In this document: piece after piece, positions 32,010-39,942 of the stretch | How positions within the stretch are numbered: position 1 is the first letter of the stretch | Layout of the letters: each line of letters starts with the position of its first letter | Assembly (NCBI GenBank): GCA_017411905.1 | Contig: JAFQPB010000056.1 | Span: 1 to 43,759, forward strand | Reading direction: 5' to 3' | From: Oscillospiraceae bacterium | Lineage (GTDB): Bacteria > Bacillota_A > Clostridia > Oscillospirales > Oscillospiraceae | Length of the DNA: 43,759 nt | Notes under the pieces: generated by a model | Database searches by the model: none | What the model saw: the letters and a program-made list of their open reading frames with translations, nothing else | What the model was told of the DNA's origin: nothing | Position numbers and translations under genes: made by a program

Positions 32010-33025
32010 ATTTGGATATATCCTTTGCGGCATGGGAAGGTGAGCTTGAAAGGCTGACACCCGGTGAAAAGATAGATGCCCTTCGTCTGCTTGCCATCAC
32101 TGAGGAGGATTCCCTTGAGGATGCGCTGGAGGCGTTGGAGGAAAAAGGGATTGGCATTGATATTGCCCACCTTGACCGCATCCCTGTGGCGGAGGAGACG
32201 GCTCTGCGGCTTCGCCGGGAAAAGGAGCTGGTGGAGAAAAACGGACTGATGACCGGGCTTTCTGAGACGGACCCTCTGCGGGTCTACTTGGAGGAGCTGG
32301 CGGCACTTCCGGCGGCTGGCGATCTGCAGCTTTTGGCAGAGCGGTATGCTGCCGGTGAGGAAAGTGTTATGTCCCGTCTTACAGACGGTATGCTCTCCTT
32401 GGTAGTGGAAAAGGCCTGTGCTTTGGTAGGAAAGGGCGTCCTTTTATTAGACTTGATCCAAGAGGGAAGCTTGGGCCTGTGGCAGGGTATCCTTTGCTAT
32501 AAGGACGGCGATTTCAAAGCCCATTGCAGCGTATGGATCGATTTTTATATGGCGCGGGAGATGACCCGCTGTGCCCGGGAGGGCGGCATTGGCGGCAAAA
32601 TGCGGCAGGGTATGGCTGACTTTGTAGATGCAGACCAGCGGCTGCTTTCTGAATTGGGCAGAAATCCCACTACCGGGGAAATTGCAGAGGCACTCCATGT
32701 AAGTGAGCAGGAGGCAGAGGCCTTTTCGGCAATGCTTCGCTCTGCCCGCGGCAAGTCCCGGGTGGAGGAAGAACGGGAAGAAAAGGAAGAAGACCCTGAA
32801 AGTCAGATGGCGGTGGAGGATACAGCTTATTTCCAGAGCCGTCAGCGCATCAATGAAATGCTCTCCGGTTTGACAGCGCAGGAAGCAGAGCTTTTGACCC
32901 TCCGCTTTGGTTTGGAGGGTGGCGCGCCCCTTTCCCCGGAGGAGACAGGTAGGAAATTACGCATAACACCGGAGGAGGTGCTCCGCGCAGAAGCGGAAGC
33001 CCTCGCAAAGCTTCGGAAGGAATAA
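32006..33025 (+). CDS. Degenerate sigma-70-like protein with region 1.1-like head
   Basis: A 339-residue protein clearly derived from a sigma-70 factor. Residues 15-60 resemble region 1.1 (LTPGEKIDALRLL, SLEDALEALEEKGIGID). TDPLRVYLEELAALP (88-102) matches region 1.2 and VLLLDLIQEGSLGLWQGIL (145-163) the core-binding region 2.1-2.2. The -10-reading segment is replaced by FKAHCSVWIDFYMAREMTR (170-188), which lacks the WWIRQ core. A Glu/Lys-rich stretch (252-265) precedes region 4. There LTLRFGLEGG (297-306) is conserved, but the recognition helix is ITPEEVLRAEAEAL, with Pro, Leu and Arg where R584, R588 and Q589 stand in RpoD. It probably binds core polymerase but not standard promoters. It starts inside the stop of the first sigma gene (ATGA). 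The ORF also extends upstream in frame, without a ribosome site. Confidence 0.82.
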   Translation: MNLDISFAAWEGELERLTPGEKIDALRLLAITEEDSLEDALEALEEKGIGIDIAHLDRIPVAEETALRLRREKELVEKNGLMTGLSETDPLRVYLEELAALPAAGDLQLLAERYAAGEESVMSRLTDGMLSLVVEKACALVGKGVLLLDLIQEGSLGLWQGILCYKDGDFKAHCSVWIDFYMAREMTRCAREGGIGGKMRQGMADFVDADQRLLSELGRNPTTGEIAEALHVSEQEAEAFSAMLRSARGKSRVEEEREEKEEDPESQMAVEDTAYFQSRQRINEMLSGLTAQEAELLTLRFGLEGGAPLSPEETGRKLRITPEEVLRAEAEALAKLRKE

Positions 33026-33039
33026 AGGAAGGTAGCAGG

Positions 33040-33720
33040 ATGGAAAAGAAATACAGCATTGCCATCGATGGCCCTGCCGGTGCAGGCAAAAGCACCATCG
33101 CAAAGGCTCTTGCCAAAGAGCTTGGTTATTACTATGTGGATACCGGTGCGATCTACCGCACGGTTGCGTATTTTTTGGATCTGCTGGGCATCAGCCCCAA
33201 GGATGCAGACGGTGTGGAGCGGTACATCGACGAGCTGACCGTGGAGATCGAATATGATGAAACCGGCCGGCAGCATATGATCATGAACGGTATGGACGTG
33301 ACCGATGAGATCCGCACCCAAGACATTTCTCAAAAGGCAAGTCTTGTATCTGCCCATAAGGTGGTGCGGGATATGCTTCTGGATATGCAGCGGGATGTGG
33401 CGCGGCGCAATAACGTCATTATGGACGGCCGGGACATCGGCACGGTGGTACTGCCTAACGCTACTGTAAAAATCTTCCTTACCGCCTCTGCGGAGGTGCG
33501 GGCGCAGCGGCGCACCAACGAATTGCTGGCAAAAGGGCAAAAGGTTAGCTTCAAGCAGACCCTGAAGGACATTAAGCAGCGGGATTATCAGGACTCCAAC
33601 CGTCCTATCGCACCGCTGAAGCAGGCAAAGGATGCTATTTTGCTGGACACCTCCGAACTGGACATAGAAGGCGTGATTGGGGAAATGAAGCGGATCGTCG
33701 GGGAGAAGATCGGATTATGA
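33040..33720 (+). CDS. cmk: Cytidylate kinase
   Basis: A 226-residue (d)CMP kinase that phosphorylates CMP and dCMP with ATP. Walker A is IDGPAGAGKST (9-19). YYVDTGAIYRTVAYF (about 31) is the CMP-binding entry, DGRDIGTVVLPNA (about 129) the conserved base-contact segment, and KIFLTASAEVRAQRR (about 145) the lid. The length is standard. Its stop overlaps the ispH-rpsA start (ATGA). Cmk next to IspH and S1 is a conserved clostridial group. Confidence 0.96.
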   Translation: MEKKYSIAIDGPAGAGKSTIAKALAKELGYYYVDTGAIYRTVAYFLDLLGISPKDADGVERYIDELTVEIEYDETGRQHMIMNGMDVTDEIRTQDISQKASLVSAHKVVRDMLLDMQRDVARRNNVIMDGRDIGTVVLPNATVKIFLTASAEVRAQRRTNELLAKGQKVSFKQTLKDIKQRDYQDSNRPIAPLKQAKDAILLDTSELDIEGVIGEMKRIVGEKIGL

Positions 33721-35711
33721 GCATCCATTTGGCAAAAAGTGCCGGTTTTTGCTTCGGGGTCTCCCGTGCGGTAGAGCTGGTGGAAAAAGCGGCAGAAAGC
33801 GGAAAAAAGGTGGCGACCCTTGGCCCCATCATCCACAACCGCCACGCCGTAAATCGCTTCGCAGAAATGGGTGTGCGGGTCATCGAAGCACCGGAGGAAG
33901 CCGAAAAAGGAGATACAGTTATCATTCGCTCCCACGGTGTATCCAAGGACATATACAGCCGTTTGGTGGGCACGGGGGCAGAGATCATTGATGCTACCTG
34001 CCCCTTTGTCAAGCGCATCCATACCATCGTGCAAAACGCAGAGGCGGAAGGTCGGCTGTCGGTAATTATCGGAACGCCCACCCATCCCGAGGTGCAGGGC
34101 ATTGCGGGCTGGTGTGAAAACTGCCGGGTATTTGAAACACCGGAGGAGCTGAGAAATTGGGCAGAAAATCTGCCCGACCGGCAAAATCTGCCAATATGCC
34201 TTGTTTCGCAGACAACTTCCACCGAAAGTTTGTGGAAAATTTGCTCTGAAATCGCAAAAAAACTGTTTGCTAATTTGAAAATTTATGATACAATATGTAA
34301 AGCGACTGAATCCCGTCAGAATGAGGCAGCGAAACTCGGTGCCTTTTGTCAGGCTATGGTGGTTGTGGGCGATACCAAAAGCTCCAACACAGGCCGCCTT
34401 GCAATGATTTGTCGCGAGCACTGCGATCGGGTTACATTAGTGGACAATGCCACAGAGCTAAACCCCGAATTTTTCAGCGGTGTGTCTACTGTCGGAATCA
34501 CTGCCGGAGCTTCGACCCCGGCGTGGATTATAAAGGAGGTCAATAAGACTATGAGCGAAATTATGAATGTTGAGACTGTGCAGGAGGAGAGCTTTGCTGA
34601 GCTTCTGGAGCAGTCCATCAAGACTTTAAATACAGGAGATAAGGTTGTTGGCATCGTTACCGGTATTGGCGCAACGGAAGTTCAGATCGATCTGGGCACT
34701 AAGCATGCCGGCTACATTCCGTATGATGAAGTCAGTGCAGACCCTGCCGTAAAACCTGAGGATATCCTCAAGGTTGGCGACGAGATCGAAGTGTTCGTTG
34801 TCCGTGTGAACGACCAGGAGGGTACCTGCCAGCTTAGCAAGAAGAAGCTGGACGGCATTAAGTTCTGGGACGATATGGCTGCTGCCTGCGAAGAGAAGAT
34901 CACTATGGAAGGCACTGTCACTGAGGAGAACAAGGGCGGTCTGGTCGTTACCGTTAAGGGCATCCGCGTTTTCGTTCCTGCTTCCCAGTCCGGTGTTGCA
35001 AAGGGCGGCGATATGGCTGCTCTGGTTGGCACTACCACTCAGCTGAAGATCACCGAGGTTAACCGCGCCCGCCGCCGTGTCATCGGCTCTATCCGCGCTG
35101 TTAACGCAGAAAGCCGCAAGGCAAATCAGGAAAAGCTTTGGAGCGAGATCGAGGTTGGCGCAAAGTACCACGGTACCGTTAAGTCTCTGACTTCCTACGG
35201 CGCATTTGTGGACATCGGCGGTGTGGACGGTATGGTTCACGTGTCCGAGTTGAGCTGGAACCGCATCAAGAACCCCGCTGAGGTTTTGAAGGTCGGCGAC
35301 GAGATCGATGTTTACGTCATCTCCTTTGATCCTGAGAAGCGCAAGATCTCTCTGGGCTACAAGACCGCTGAGATGAACCCCTGGAATCAGTTTATGATGA
35401 ACTACAATGTCGGTGATGTGGTATCTGCTAAGGTCGTTAAGCTGATGACCTTCGGTGCATTTGCTGAGATCATCCCCGGTGTTGACGGCTTGATCCACAT
35501 TTCCCAGATCGCTGACAAGCGCATCGGCAAGCCAGAGGACGTACTGGCTGAGGGTCAGGAAGTTCAGGTCAAGATCACCGATGTTGATGCTGAGAACAAG
35601 CGCATCTCCCTGTCTATCCGCGCGCTGTTGGTTGCTGAGGAGCCCGCAGAAGAAGTGGCAGAGGAAGCTGCTGAAGAAGTCGCAGAAGAAGCTGTAGAAG
35701 AAGCCGAATAA
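33717..35711 (+). CDS. ispH: IspH (HMBPP reductase) fused to ribosomal protein S1
   Basis: A 664-residue two-enzyme fusion. Residues 1-280 are IspH, the last step of the MEP isoprenoid pathway. Cys12 (GFCFGV), Cys95 (DATCPF) and Cys194 (YDTICKAT) hold the 4Fe-4S cluster; His40, His73, His123 and Glu125 (THPE) line the substrate site. Residues about 298-635 carry four S1 RNA-binding domains (for example GTVKSLTSYGAFVDIGGVDG and AKVVKLMTFGAFAEIIPGVDG), equivalent to RpsA. The last 25 residues are an Ala/Glu tail. The same fusion is known from other Clostridia, so this is real and not an assembly error; no frame break is visible. The linker near 280 contains MSEIMN preceded by GGAGG, so an internal start for free S1 is conceivable. 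Confidence 0.96.
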   Translation: MSIHLAKSAGFCFGVSRAVELVEKAAESGKKVATLGPIIHNRHAVNRFAEMGVRVIEAPEEAEKGDTVIIRSHGVSKDIYSRLVGTGAEIIDATCPFVKRIHTIVQNAEAEGRLSVIIGTPTHPEVQGIAGWCENCRVFETPEELRNWAENLPDRQNLPICLVSQTTSTESLWKICSEIAKKLFANLKIYDTICKATESRQNEAAKLGAFCQAMVVVGDTKSSNTGRLAMICREHCDRVTLVDNATELNPEFFSGVSTVGITAGASTPAWIIKEVNKTMSEIMNVETVQEESFAELLEQSIKTLNTGDKVVGIVTGIGATEVQIDLGTKHAGYIPYDEVSADPAVKPEDILKVGDEIEVFVVRVNDQEGTCQLSKKKLDGIKFWDDMAAACEEKITMEGTVTEENKGGLVVTVKGIRVFVPASQSGVAKGGDMAALVGTTTQLKITEVNRARRRVIGSIRAVNAESRKANQEKLWSEIEVGAKYHGTVKSLTSYGAFVDIGGVDGMVHVSELSWNRIKNPAEVLKVGDEIDVYVISFDPEKRKISLGYKTAEMNPWNQFMMNYNVGDVVSAKVVKLMTFGAFAEIIPGVDGLIHISQIADKRIGKPEDVLAEGQEVQVKITDVDAENKRISLSIRALLVAEEPAEEVAEEAAEEVAEEAVEEAE

Positions 35712-35713
35712 TC

Positions 35714-35745
35714 AATAGGGGCGTCGTAATGACGCCCCTATTTCT
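35714..35745 (+). terminator. Terminator-like family B palindrome after ispH-rpsA
   Basis: AATAGGGGCGTC (35714-35725) pairs perfectly over 12 bp with GACGCCCCTATT (35731-35742), loop GTAAT, followed by TC and A-rich sequence. The core TAGGGGCG/CGCCCCTA is the family B repeat; here it may act as terminator. Confidence 0.65.
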
Positions 35746-35760
35746 AAAAGGAGAATTGTT

Positions 35761-36042
35761 ATGGTTAAACATATTGTTCTTTATACATTCAAAGAGGGTG
35801 TCGATAAGGACGATGCTGTAAAGCTGATTGCTTCCGTCCTTGAGCCGCTGGTGGGCAAAATTCCTGGCCTTACCCATATGGAGATCCGCAGAGCATTTAA
35901 CGGTATGGATTACGCTTTATATTCCCAGTTTGAAAGCCGGGAGGCACTTAAAAACTATGCGAGCCACCCTCTGCATTTGGAAGCTAAAGAGCATTTCTTC
36001 CATTTGCTGGACAGCCGTGTCTGCGCGGACTATGAACTGTGA
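35761..36042 (+). CDS. Dabb (stress-responsive alpha/beta barrel) domain protein
   Basis: A 93-residue single-domain protein. MVKHIVLYTFKEGVDKDDAVKLI, LVGKIPGLTHMEIRRAF and HPLHLEAKEHFFHLLDSR are the Dabb pattern, with the His near residue 4 and the C-terminal D-x-R typical of the family. These proteins form dimeric alpha/beta barrels; a few are enzymes in plants and fungi, and the bacterial role is mostly unknown. AAAAGGAG lies 7 nt before the ATG. The ACT-domain gene begins 10 nt after the stop. Confidence 0.88.
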   Translation: MVKHIVLYTFKEGVDKDDAVKLIASVLEPLVGKIPGLTHMEIRRAFNGMDYALYSQFESREALKNYASHPLHLEAKEHFFHLLDSRVCADYEL

Positions 36043-36052
36043 GGTGCGGAAA

Positions 36053-36322
36053 ATGAAGGCAGTTGTAACTGTTGTGGGTGAAGACCGGGTGGGTATTATT
36101 GCGGCAGTTTGTACCCATTTGGCGGAGTTTAGCGTCAATGTGCTGGATATTAGCCAAACCGTTATGCAGGGCTATTTCACGATGATGATGGTAGTAGATA
36201 CGGAAAAATCCACGGTTTCCCTTGCAGAGCTGGCAAAGCTGACAGAGGAAAAGGGCAAGGAAATGGGTCTTTCCATCCGTCTCCAGCGGGCAGATATTTT
36301 TAAGGCTATGCATCGGGTGTGA
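36053..36322 (+). CDS. ACT domain protein
   Basis: An 89-residue stand-alone ACT domain (MKAVVTVVGEDRVGIIAAVCTHLAEFSVNVLDIS), with the G-x-D-R-x-G-I turn that binds amino acids or other small ligands. The start with GAGGTG upstream was set by homology to this domain; a longer frame begins inside the preceding gene. ACT proteins of this size are usually encoded next to DUF711 (PFL) proteins, as here with an 8-nt gap. A sensor or regulator role for the DUF711 protein is likely but unproven. Confidence 0.9.
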   Translation: MKAVVTVVGEDRVGIIAAVCTHLAEFSVNVLDISQTVMQGYFTMMMVVDTEKSTVSLAELAKLTEEKGKEMGLSIRLQRADIFKAMHRV

Positions 36323-36330
36323 GGTAAAAT

Positions 36331-37689
36331 ATGCTGACATTAAAGGATATTTTAGCCACCCAGGATATGATCGACAAGCGGCATCTGGACATCCGCACCA
36401 TCACGATGGGCATTTCTCTTTTGGACTGCGCCCATGAGGATGTAAATGTATGCGCCGATCGGGTCTATGAAAAGATCGTGCGCCGTGCTGAAAATCTTGT
36501 AAAAGTAGGCGAGGAGATCGAATGGGAGTTCGGTATTCCCATCGTCAATAAGCGAATTTCCGTGACCCCGATGGCAATTGTGGGTAATTCCTGTAATACA
36601 GAGTCCTATGTGCCTTTGGCACTGGCGATGGATCGGGCGGCAGAGACCTGCGGCGTCAATTTTATCGGCGGCTTTTCGGCATTGGTGCAAAAGGGCGCCA
36701 CAAAGGGAGATCTTATTTTGATGGACTCCATTCCAGAAGCGTTGGCGGTGACCAAGCGGGTCTGCGCCAGCGTAAATGTTGGCTCTACAAAGGCGGGTAT
36801 CAATATGGATGCCGTGGCCAAAATGGGTCGTGTTATTCAAGCGACTGCGGAGCGCACAAAGGACGATGATGGTCTTGGCTGTGCAAAATTGGTGGTTTTT
36901 GCCAATGCGGTGGAGGATAACCCCTTTATGGCAGGCGCGTTCCACGGCGTGGGTGAGCCGGAGACGGTGCTCAATGTGGGCGTTTCCGGCCCCGGCGTTG
37001 TGTATCACGCGCTCCAAAGCGTCAAGGGCTGCCCCTTTGATGAGGTGGCGGAGACCATAAAAAAGACTGCTTTCCGGGTCACCCGGATGGGGCAGATCGT
37101 GGGCGTGGAGGCATCCAAGCGATTGGGCGTGCCCTTTGGAATTGTAGATTTGAGCCTTGCGCCTACCCCTGCGGTGGGGGACAGCGTTGCCCGGATCCTG
37201 GAGGAAATGGGCTTGGAGGTCTGCGGAACCCACGGCACCACCGCTGCACTGGCACTTCTTAACGATGCGGTGAAAAAGGGCGGCGTGATGGCCTCTAACC
37301 ACGTGGGCGGCCTAAGTGGCGCGTTTATCCCGGTATCCGAGGACGAGGGTATGATCGCGGCGGCAGAAGCAGGGGTTTTGACCCTATCCAAATTGGAGGC
37401 GATGACCTGCGTCTGCTCGGTAGGTCTCGATATGATCGCTGTGCCTGGGGATACGGATGCGGCAACCATCTCTGCCATTATCGCAGACGAGGCGGCTATC
37501 GGTATGGTGAACTCCAAGACCACAGCGGTGCGCATCATTCCCGCACCCGGTAAGACTGTTGGCGACCGTGTAGAAATGGGGGGACTTTTGGGTACTGCAC
37601 CGGTAATGCCGGTACACCCGGAATCTGCATCCGATTTCATCGCCCGCGGCGGTCGGATCCCCGCACCGCTACAAAGTCTTAAAAACTAA
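36331..37689 (+). CDS. PFL family protein (DUF711/UPF0210)
   Basis: A 452-residue protein of the DUF711 family, which has a pyruvate-formate-lyase-like barrel but no known reaction. Conserved stretches include [15 protein letters not shown] (about 20), [15 protein letters not shown] (about 71), [15 protein letters not shown] (about 111), [19 protein letters not shown] (about 207) and [25 protein letters not shown] (about 266). The glycyl-radical loop of true PFL is absent. It is coupled to the ACT protein upstream, which probably binds a ligand for it. A terminator-like hairpin follows. Confidence 0.92.
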   Translation: MLTLKDILATQDMIDKRHLDIRTITMGISLLDCAHEDVNVCADRVYEKIVRRAENLVKVGEEIEWEFGIPIVNKRISVTPMAIVGNSCNTESYVPLALAMDRAAETCGVNFIGGFSALVQKGATKGDLILMDSIPEALAVTKRVCASVNVGSTKAGINMDAVAKMGRVIQATAERTKDDDGLGCAKLVVFANAVEDNPFMAGAFHGVGEPETVLNVGVSGPGVVYHALQSVKGCPFDEVAETIKKTAFRVTRMGQIVGVEASKRLGVPFGIVDLSLAPTPAVGDSVARILEEMGLEVCGTHGTTAALALLNDAVKKGGVMASNHVGGLSGAFIPVSEDEGMIAAAEAGVLTLSKLEAMTCVCSVGLDMIAVPGDTDAATISAIIADEAAIGMVNSKTTAVRIIPAPGKTVGDRVEMGGLLGTAPVMPVHPESASDFIARGGRIPAPLQSLKN

Positions 37690-37702
37690 AAAATATTTTT
37701 GG

Positions 37703-37733
37703 AGACCCTCTTGACAACAGAGGGTCTTTCCTT
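37703..37733 (+). terminator. Terminator of the DUF711 gene overlapping the next promoter
   Basis: AGACCCTCT (37703-37711) pairs perfectly with AGAGGGTCT (37719-37727), followed by TTCCTTT. The loop carries most of the -35 box of the downstream promoter. Confidence 0.75.
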
Positions 37734-37739
37734 TATAAT
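37711..37739 (+). promoter_or_regulatory. Full-consensus promoter of the sdpR-sdpI operon
   Basis: TTGACA (37711-37716), 17 bp, TATAAT (37734-37739), the exact vegetative consensus. Such a strong promoter fits a tightly repressed operon. Confidence 0.92.
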
Positions 37740-37741
37740 AC

Positions 37742-37768
37742 AATTAACAATTAGGTTAAATGTTAATT
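37742..37768 (+). promoter_or_regulatory. Candidate SdpR operator
   Basis: AATTAACA (37742-37749) and TGTTAATT (37761-37768) form a perfect 8-bp inverted repeat with 11 nt between, directly after the -10 box. A dimeric ArsR-type repressor bound here would block transcription start. Confidence 0.72.
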
Positions 37769-37794
37769 ATAAAACAGCAAAGGAGGGAATGACC

Positions 37795-38070
37795 GTGGGT
37801 CTGCAACATACACTAAAGGCGCTGTCTGACCCCATTCGCCGGGAGATCCTCAATCTTCTAAAGGCGGGGAGGCTGTCGGCAGGGGAAATTTCGGAGCATT
37901 TTGATGTAACGGATGCATCTATCTCCCGGCATTTGTCGGTGCTAAAGGATGCCGACCTTGTCCGGGACACCCGGGAGGGAAAGTTTATTTACTATGAGCT
38001 GAATGCTTCCGTTTTGGAAGAAATACTATTATGGGTTCAGGATTTGAAAGGAGAGGAAAAGGATGATTAA
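37795..38070 (+). CDS. sdpR: ArsR family repressor, SdpR-like
   Basis: A 91-residue winged-helix repressor. LKALSDPIRREILNLLKAGR starts the domain; the recognition helix is DVTDASISRHLSVLKDADLV and the wing REGKFIYYELN. No metal-binding Cys of ArsR/SmtB is present. In Bacillus, SdpR represses sdpR-sdpI and is sequestered at the membrane by SdpI; the same gene pair is seen here. The start is GTG 37795 with AGGAGGG 8 nt away; ATG 37789 lies too close to that site. The stop overlaps sdpI by 8 nt. Confidence 0.88.
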   Translation: MGLQHTLKALSDPIRREILNLLKAGRLSAGEISEHFDVTDASISRHLSVLKDADLVRDTREGKFIYYELNASVLEEILLWVQDLKGEEKDD

Positions 38071-39145
38071 AAATAATAAAAAAATGGCGATTTTATCGTC
38101 TGTTGTTGCGCTTTTGCCTATTTTATTGGGCGTTATTTTATGGAACAGGCTGCCGGAGACAATGATCAGTCACTGGGGCGGCGACGGTGTTGCCGACGGT
38201 ACGGCCTCGAAAGCCTTTATGGTCTTTGGTATGCCGCTGATCTTTTTGGCGCTGCACTGGCTGTGCATACTGGGTATGACTTTGGATAAGAAAAGCACCC
38301 AGCACAATAGAAAGATCGTGGCCATTATATTTTGGATGATCCCGGTCTTATCCTGTGCAGTAAATGCTATGATGTACGGCATTGCGCTGGAAAAGGAGTG
38401 GAATTTCTTTGTAATTATGCCTGCGCTGATCGGCGTATTGTTCCTTCTTATGGGCAATTATCTGCCGAAAACCACAAGAAACCGCACTATGGGCATCAAG
38501 CTGCGCTGGACTATGGGCAATGACGAAAACTGGCAAAAGACCCACCGCCTTGGGGGTCGGCTTTGGGTGGTTGGCGGTATTTTACTGATCTTTTCCGCAT
38601 TTTTGCCGATGGAGTTTTCAGTCGGTGTCCTGATCGCGGTGATCGCAATGAGCGTGATCGTACCCACGGTTTATTCCTACCGACTGTACAAAAAGCACAA
38701 GGCCGCAGGCATCGAATATGAGCCGGTCTTTGATAAGAAGTCCGATAAAATAGCGCTTTGGATCACAGCGATCTGTGTACCGCTCATTCTGATCGGTACG
38801 ACAGTACTGATGCTGGTGGGAGATGTGTCCGTTACCTTGGAAGGGGAGGAATTTGTGGTAGAGGCAAGTTTTTCTGAAACGCTCCATATCCCTTATGAGA
38901 ATGTGGACAGTGTGGAATATCGGGATAGCTTTGATATCGGAAATCGGGAATACGGCTTCGGCTCGCCGAGACTCAGCACCGGTGTTTTCCAAAATAAGGA
39001 ATTTGGCAGGTATACCCTCTATGCCTACACAAATGGCGAGGGCTGCATCGTTCTCCGAAGGGGAGATGAGATCCTTGTGATCGCGCTCAAGACCGCAGAG
39101 GAGACCAAAGCGGTCTACGACAGCCTTGCGGCAAAGGTAAAATAG
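38063..39145 (+). CDS. sdpI: SdpI family membrane protein
   Basis: A 360-residue membrane protein. The N-terminal DUF1648 segment is LWNRLPETMISHWGGDGVADGTASK (about 26-50). Several helices follow, then the SdpI signature NRTMGIKLRWTMGNDENWQKTHRLGG (about 140-165) and more helices. A soluble C-terminal part of about 120 residues (250-360; YENVDSVEYRDSF, LYAYTNGEGCIVLRRGDEILVIALK) resembles the PH-like domain found on longer SdpI proteins. Bacillus SdpI gives immunity to the SdpC cannibalism toxin and signals to SdpR. No sdpABC genes are in this window, so the toxin, if any, is external. It is coupled to sdpR. Confidence 0.88.
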   Translation: MIKNNKKMAILSSVVALLPILLGVILWNRLPETMISHWGGDGVADGTASKAFMVFGMPLIFLALHWLCILGMTLDKKSTQHNRKIVAIIFWMIPVLSCAVNAMMYGIALEKEWNFFVIMPALIGVLFLLMGNYLPKTTRNRTMGIKLRWTMGNDENWQKTHRLGGRLWVVGGILLIFSAFLPMEFSVGVLIAVIAMSVIVPTVYSYRLYKKHKAAGIEYEPVFDKKSDKIALWITAICVPLILIGTTVLMLVGDVSVTLEGEEFVVEASFSETLHIPYENVDSVEYRDSFDIGNREYGFGSPRLSTGVFQNKEFGRYTLYAYTNGEGCIVLRRGDEILVIALKTAEETKAVYDSLAAKVK

Positions 39146-39154
39146 GAGTAGGAA

Positions 39155-39913
39155 ATGGAAAGGTTTGTAAAGAGCCATTGGAAGCTGCTGCTTCTTTTTA
39201 CGGCGGTGGGCTTGCTCGGCGGCTATTTCGTCGGTCTCTATAGCTTGGAAAGCTACCCGGAGGAGATCCGTCAGGAGATACTGGCGCAGGGATTGACGGA
39301 GACCCTTGTTGCACTCATTTCCGCAGTGCAGTCTGCTATTTACGGTTTGGTTTTAGGTGCTTTGGGCATTGTGTTTTCCAAAAAGGTCGGTCTGTGGCGG
39401 GATACCCTTACTTTTGAGAAGAAGCCGGTTCTGATTACAGCTGCTTGGTCTATCGTCGGTGGATTGTGTCTGATTTTACCCGATCTGTGTTTTTTCGGAA
39501 ATTATGAACCTGCGATCCGGGAGTCCTATCTTGTGAAGCCAACGATCCCCTATCTCATTGCGACAGTGACTTACGGCGGTATTATTGAAGAGGTGATGCT
39601 GCGGCTCTTTATGATGTCGCTCGTTGCCTTTGTACTCCACAAGCTCTTTCAAAAGGACAGGGCAGAGACAGCAAATTGGGTACTTGTCACCGCAAATGTG
39701 ATCTGCGCGCTGTTATTTGCGGCAGGACATTTGCCCGCAACGCAGCTGATTATGGGACTTACGCCAATGATCGTTTTCCGGTGCTTCCTCTTAAACGGCG
39801 GCTTTGGATTGCTGTTTGGCTGGCTGTACCGCAAGTACGGGCTGCAGTATGCTATGCTCGCCCACGGCGGCTGTCATATGGTCTCCAAGCTGATTTGGAT
39901 ATTATTTGTATAG
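39155..39913 (+). CDS. CPBP family intramembrane metalloprotease
   Basis: A 252-residue membrane protein with about seven helices. The CAAX-protease/bacteriocin-processing (Abi) motifs are present: EEVMLR (Glu145, Glu146, Arg150), FAAGH (His192), and an HGGCH box near the end (237-241). These residues form the metal site of Rce1-type proteases. In bacteriocin loci such proteins serve in maturation or immunity. Behind sdpR-sdpI (9-nt gap) a role in resistance to, or processing of, an SdpC-like peptide is plausible. The TAG stop (39911-39913) adjoins a family B repeat. Confidence 0.88.
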   Translation: MERFVKSHWKLLLLFTAVGLLGGYFVGLYSLESYPEEIRQEILAQGLTETLVALISAVQSAIYGLVLGALGIVFSKKVGLWRDTLTFEKKPVLITAAWSIVGGLCLILPDLCFFGNYEPAIRESYLVKPTIPYLIATVTYGGIIEEVMLRLFMMSLVAFVLHKLFQKDRAETANWVLVTANVICALLFAAGHLPATQLIMGLTPMIVFRCFLLNGGFGLLFGWLYRKYGLQYAMLAHGGCHMVSKLIWILFV

Positions 39914-39937
39914 CGGGACGGGAAACCCGTCCCCTAC
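39911..39937. repeat. Family B palindrome at the end of the CPBP gene
   Basis: TAGC, then GGGACGGG (39915-39922), AAA, CCCGTCCC (39926-39933), then CTACA. The first TAG is the stop codon of the CPBP protease gene. Confidence 0.62.
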
Positions 39938-39942
39938 AATAA

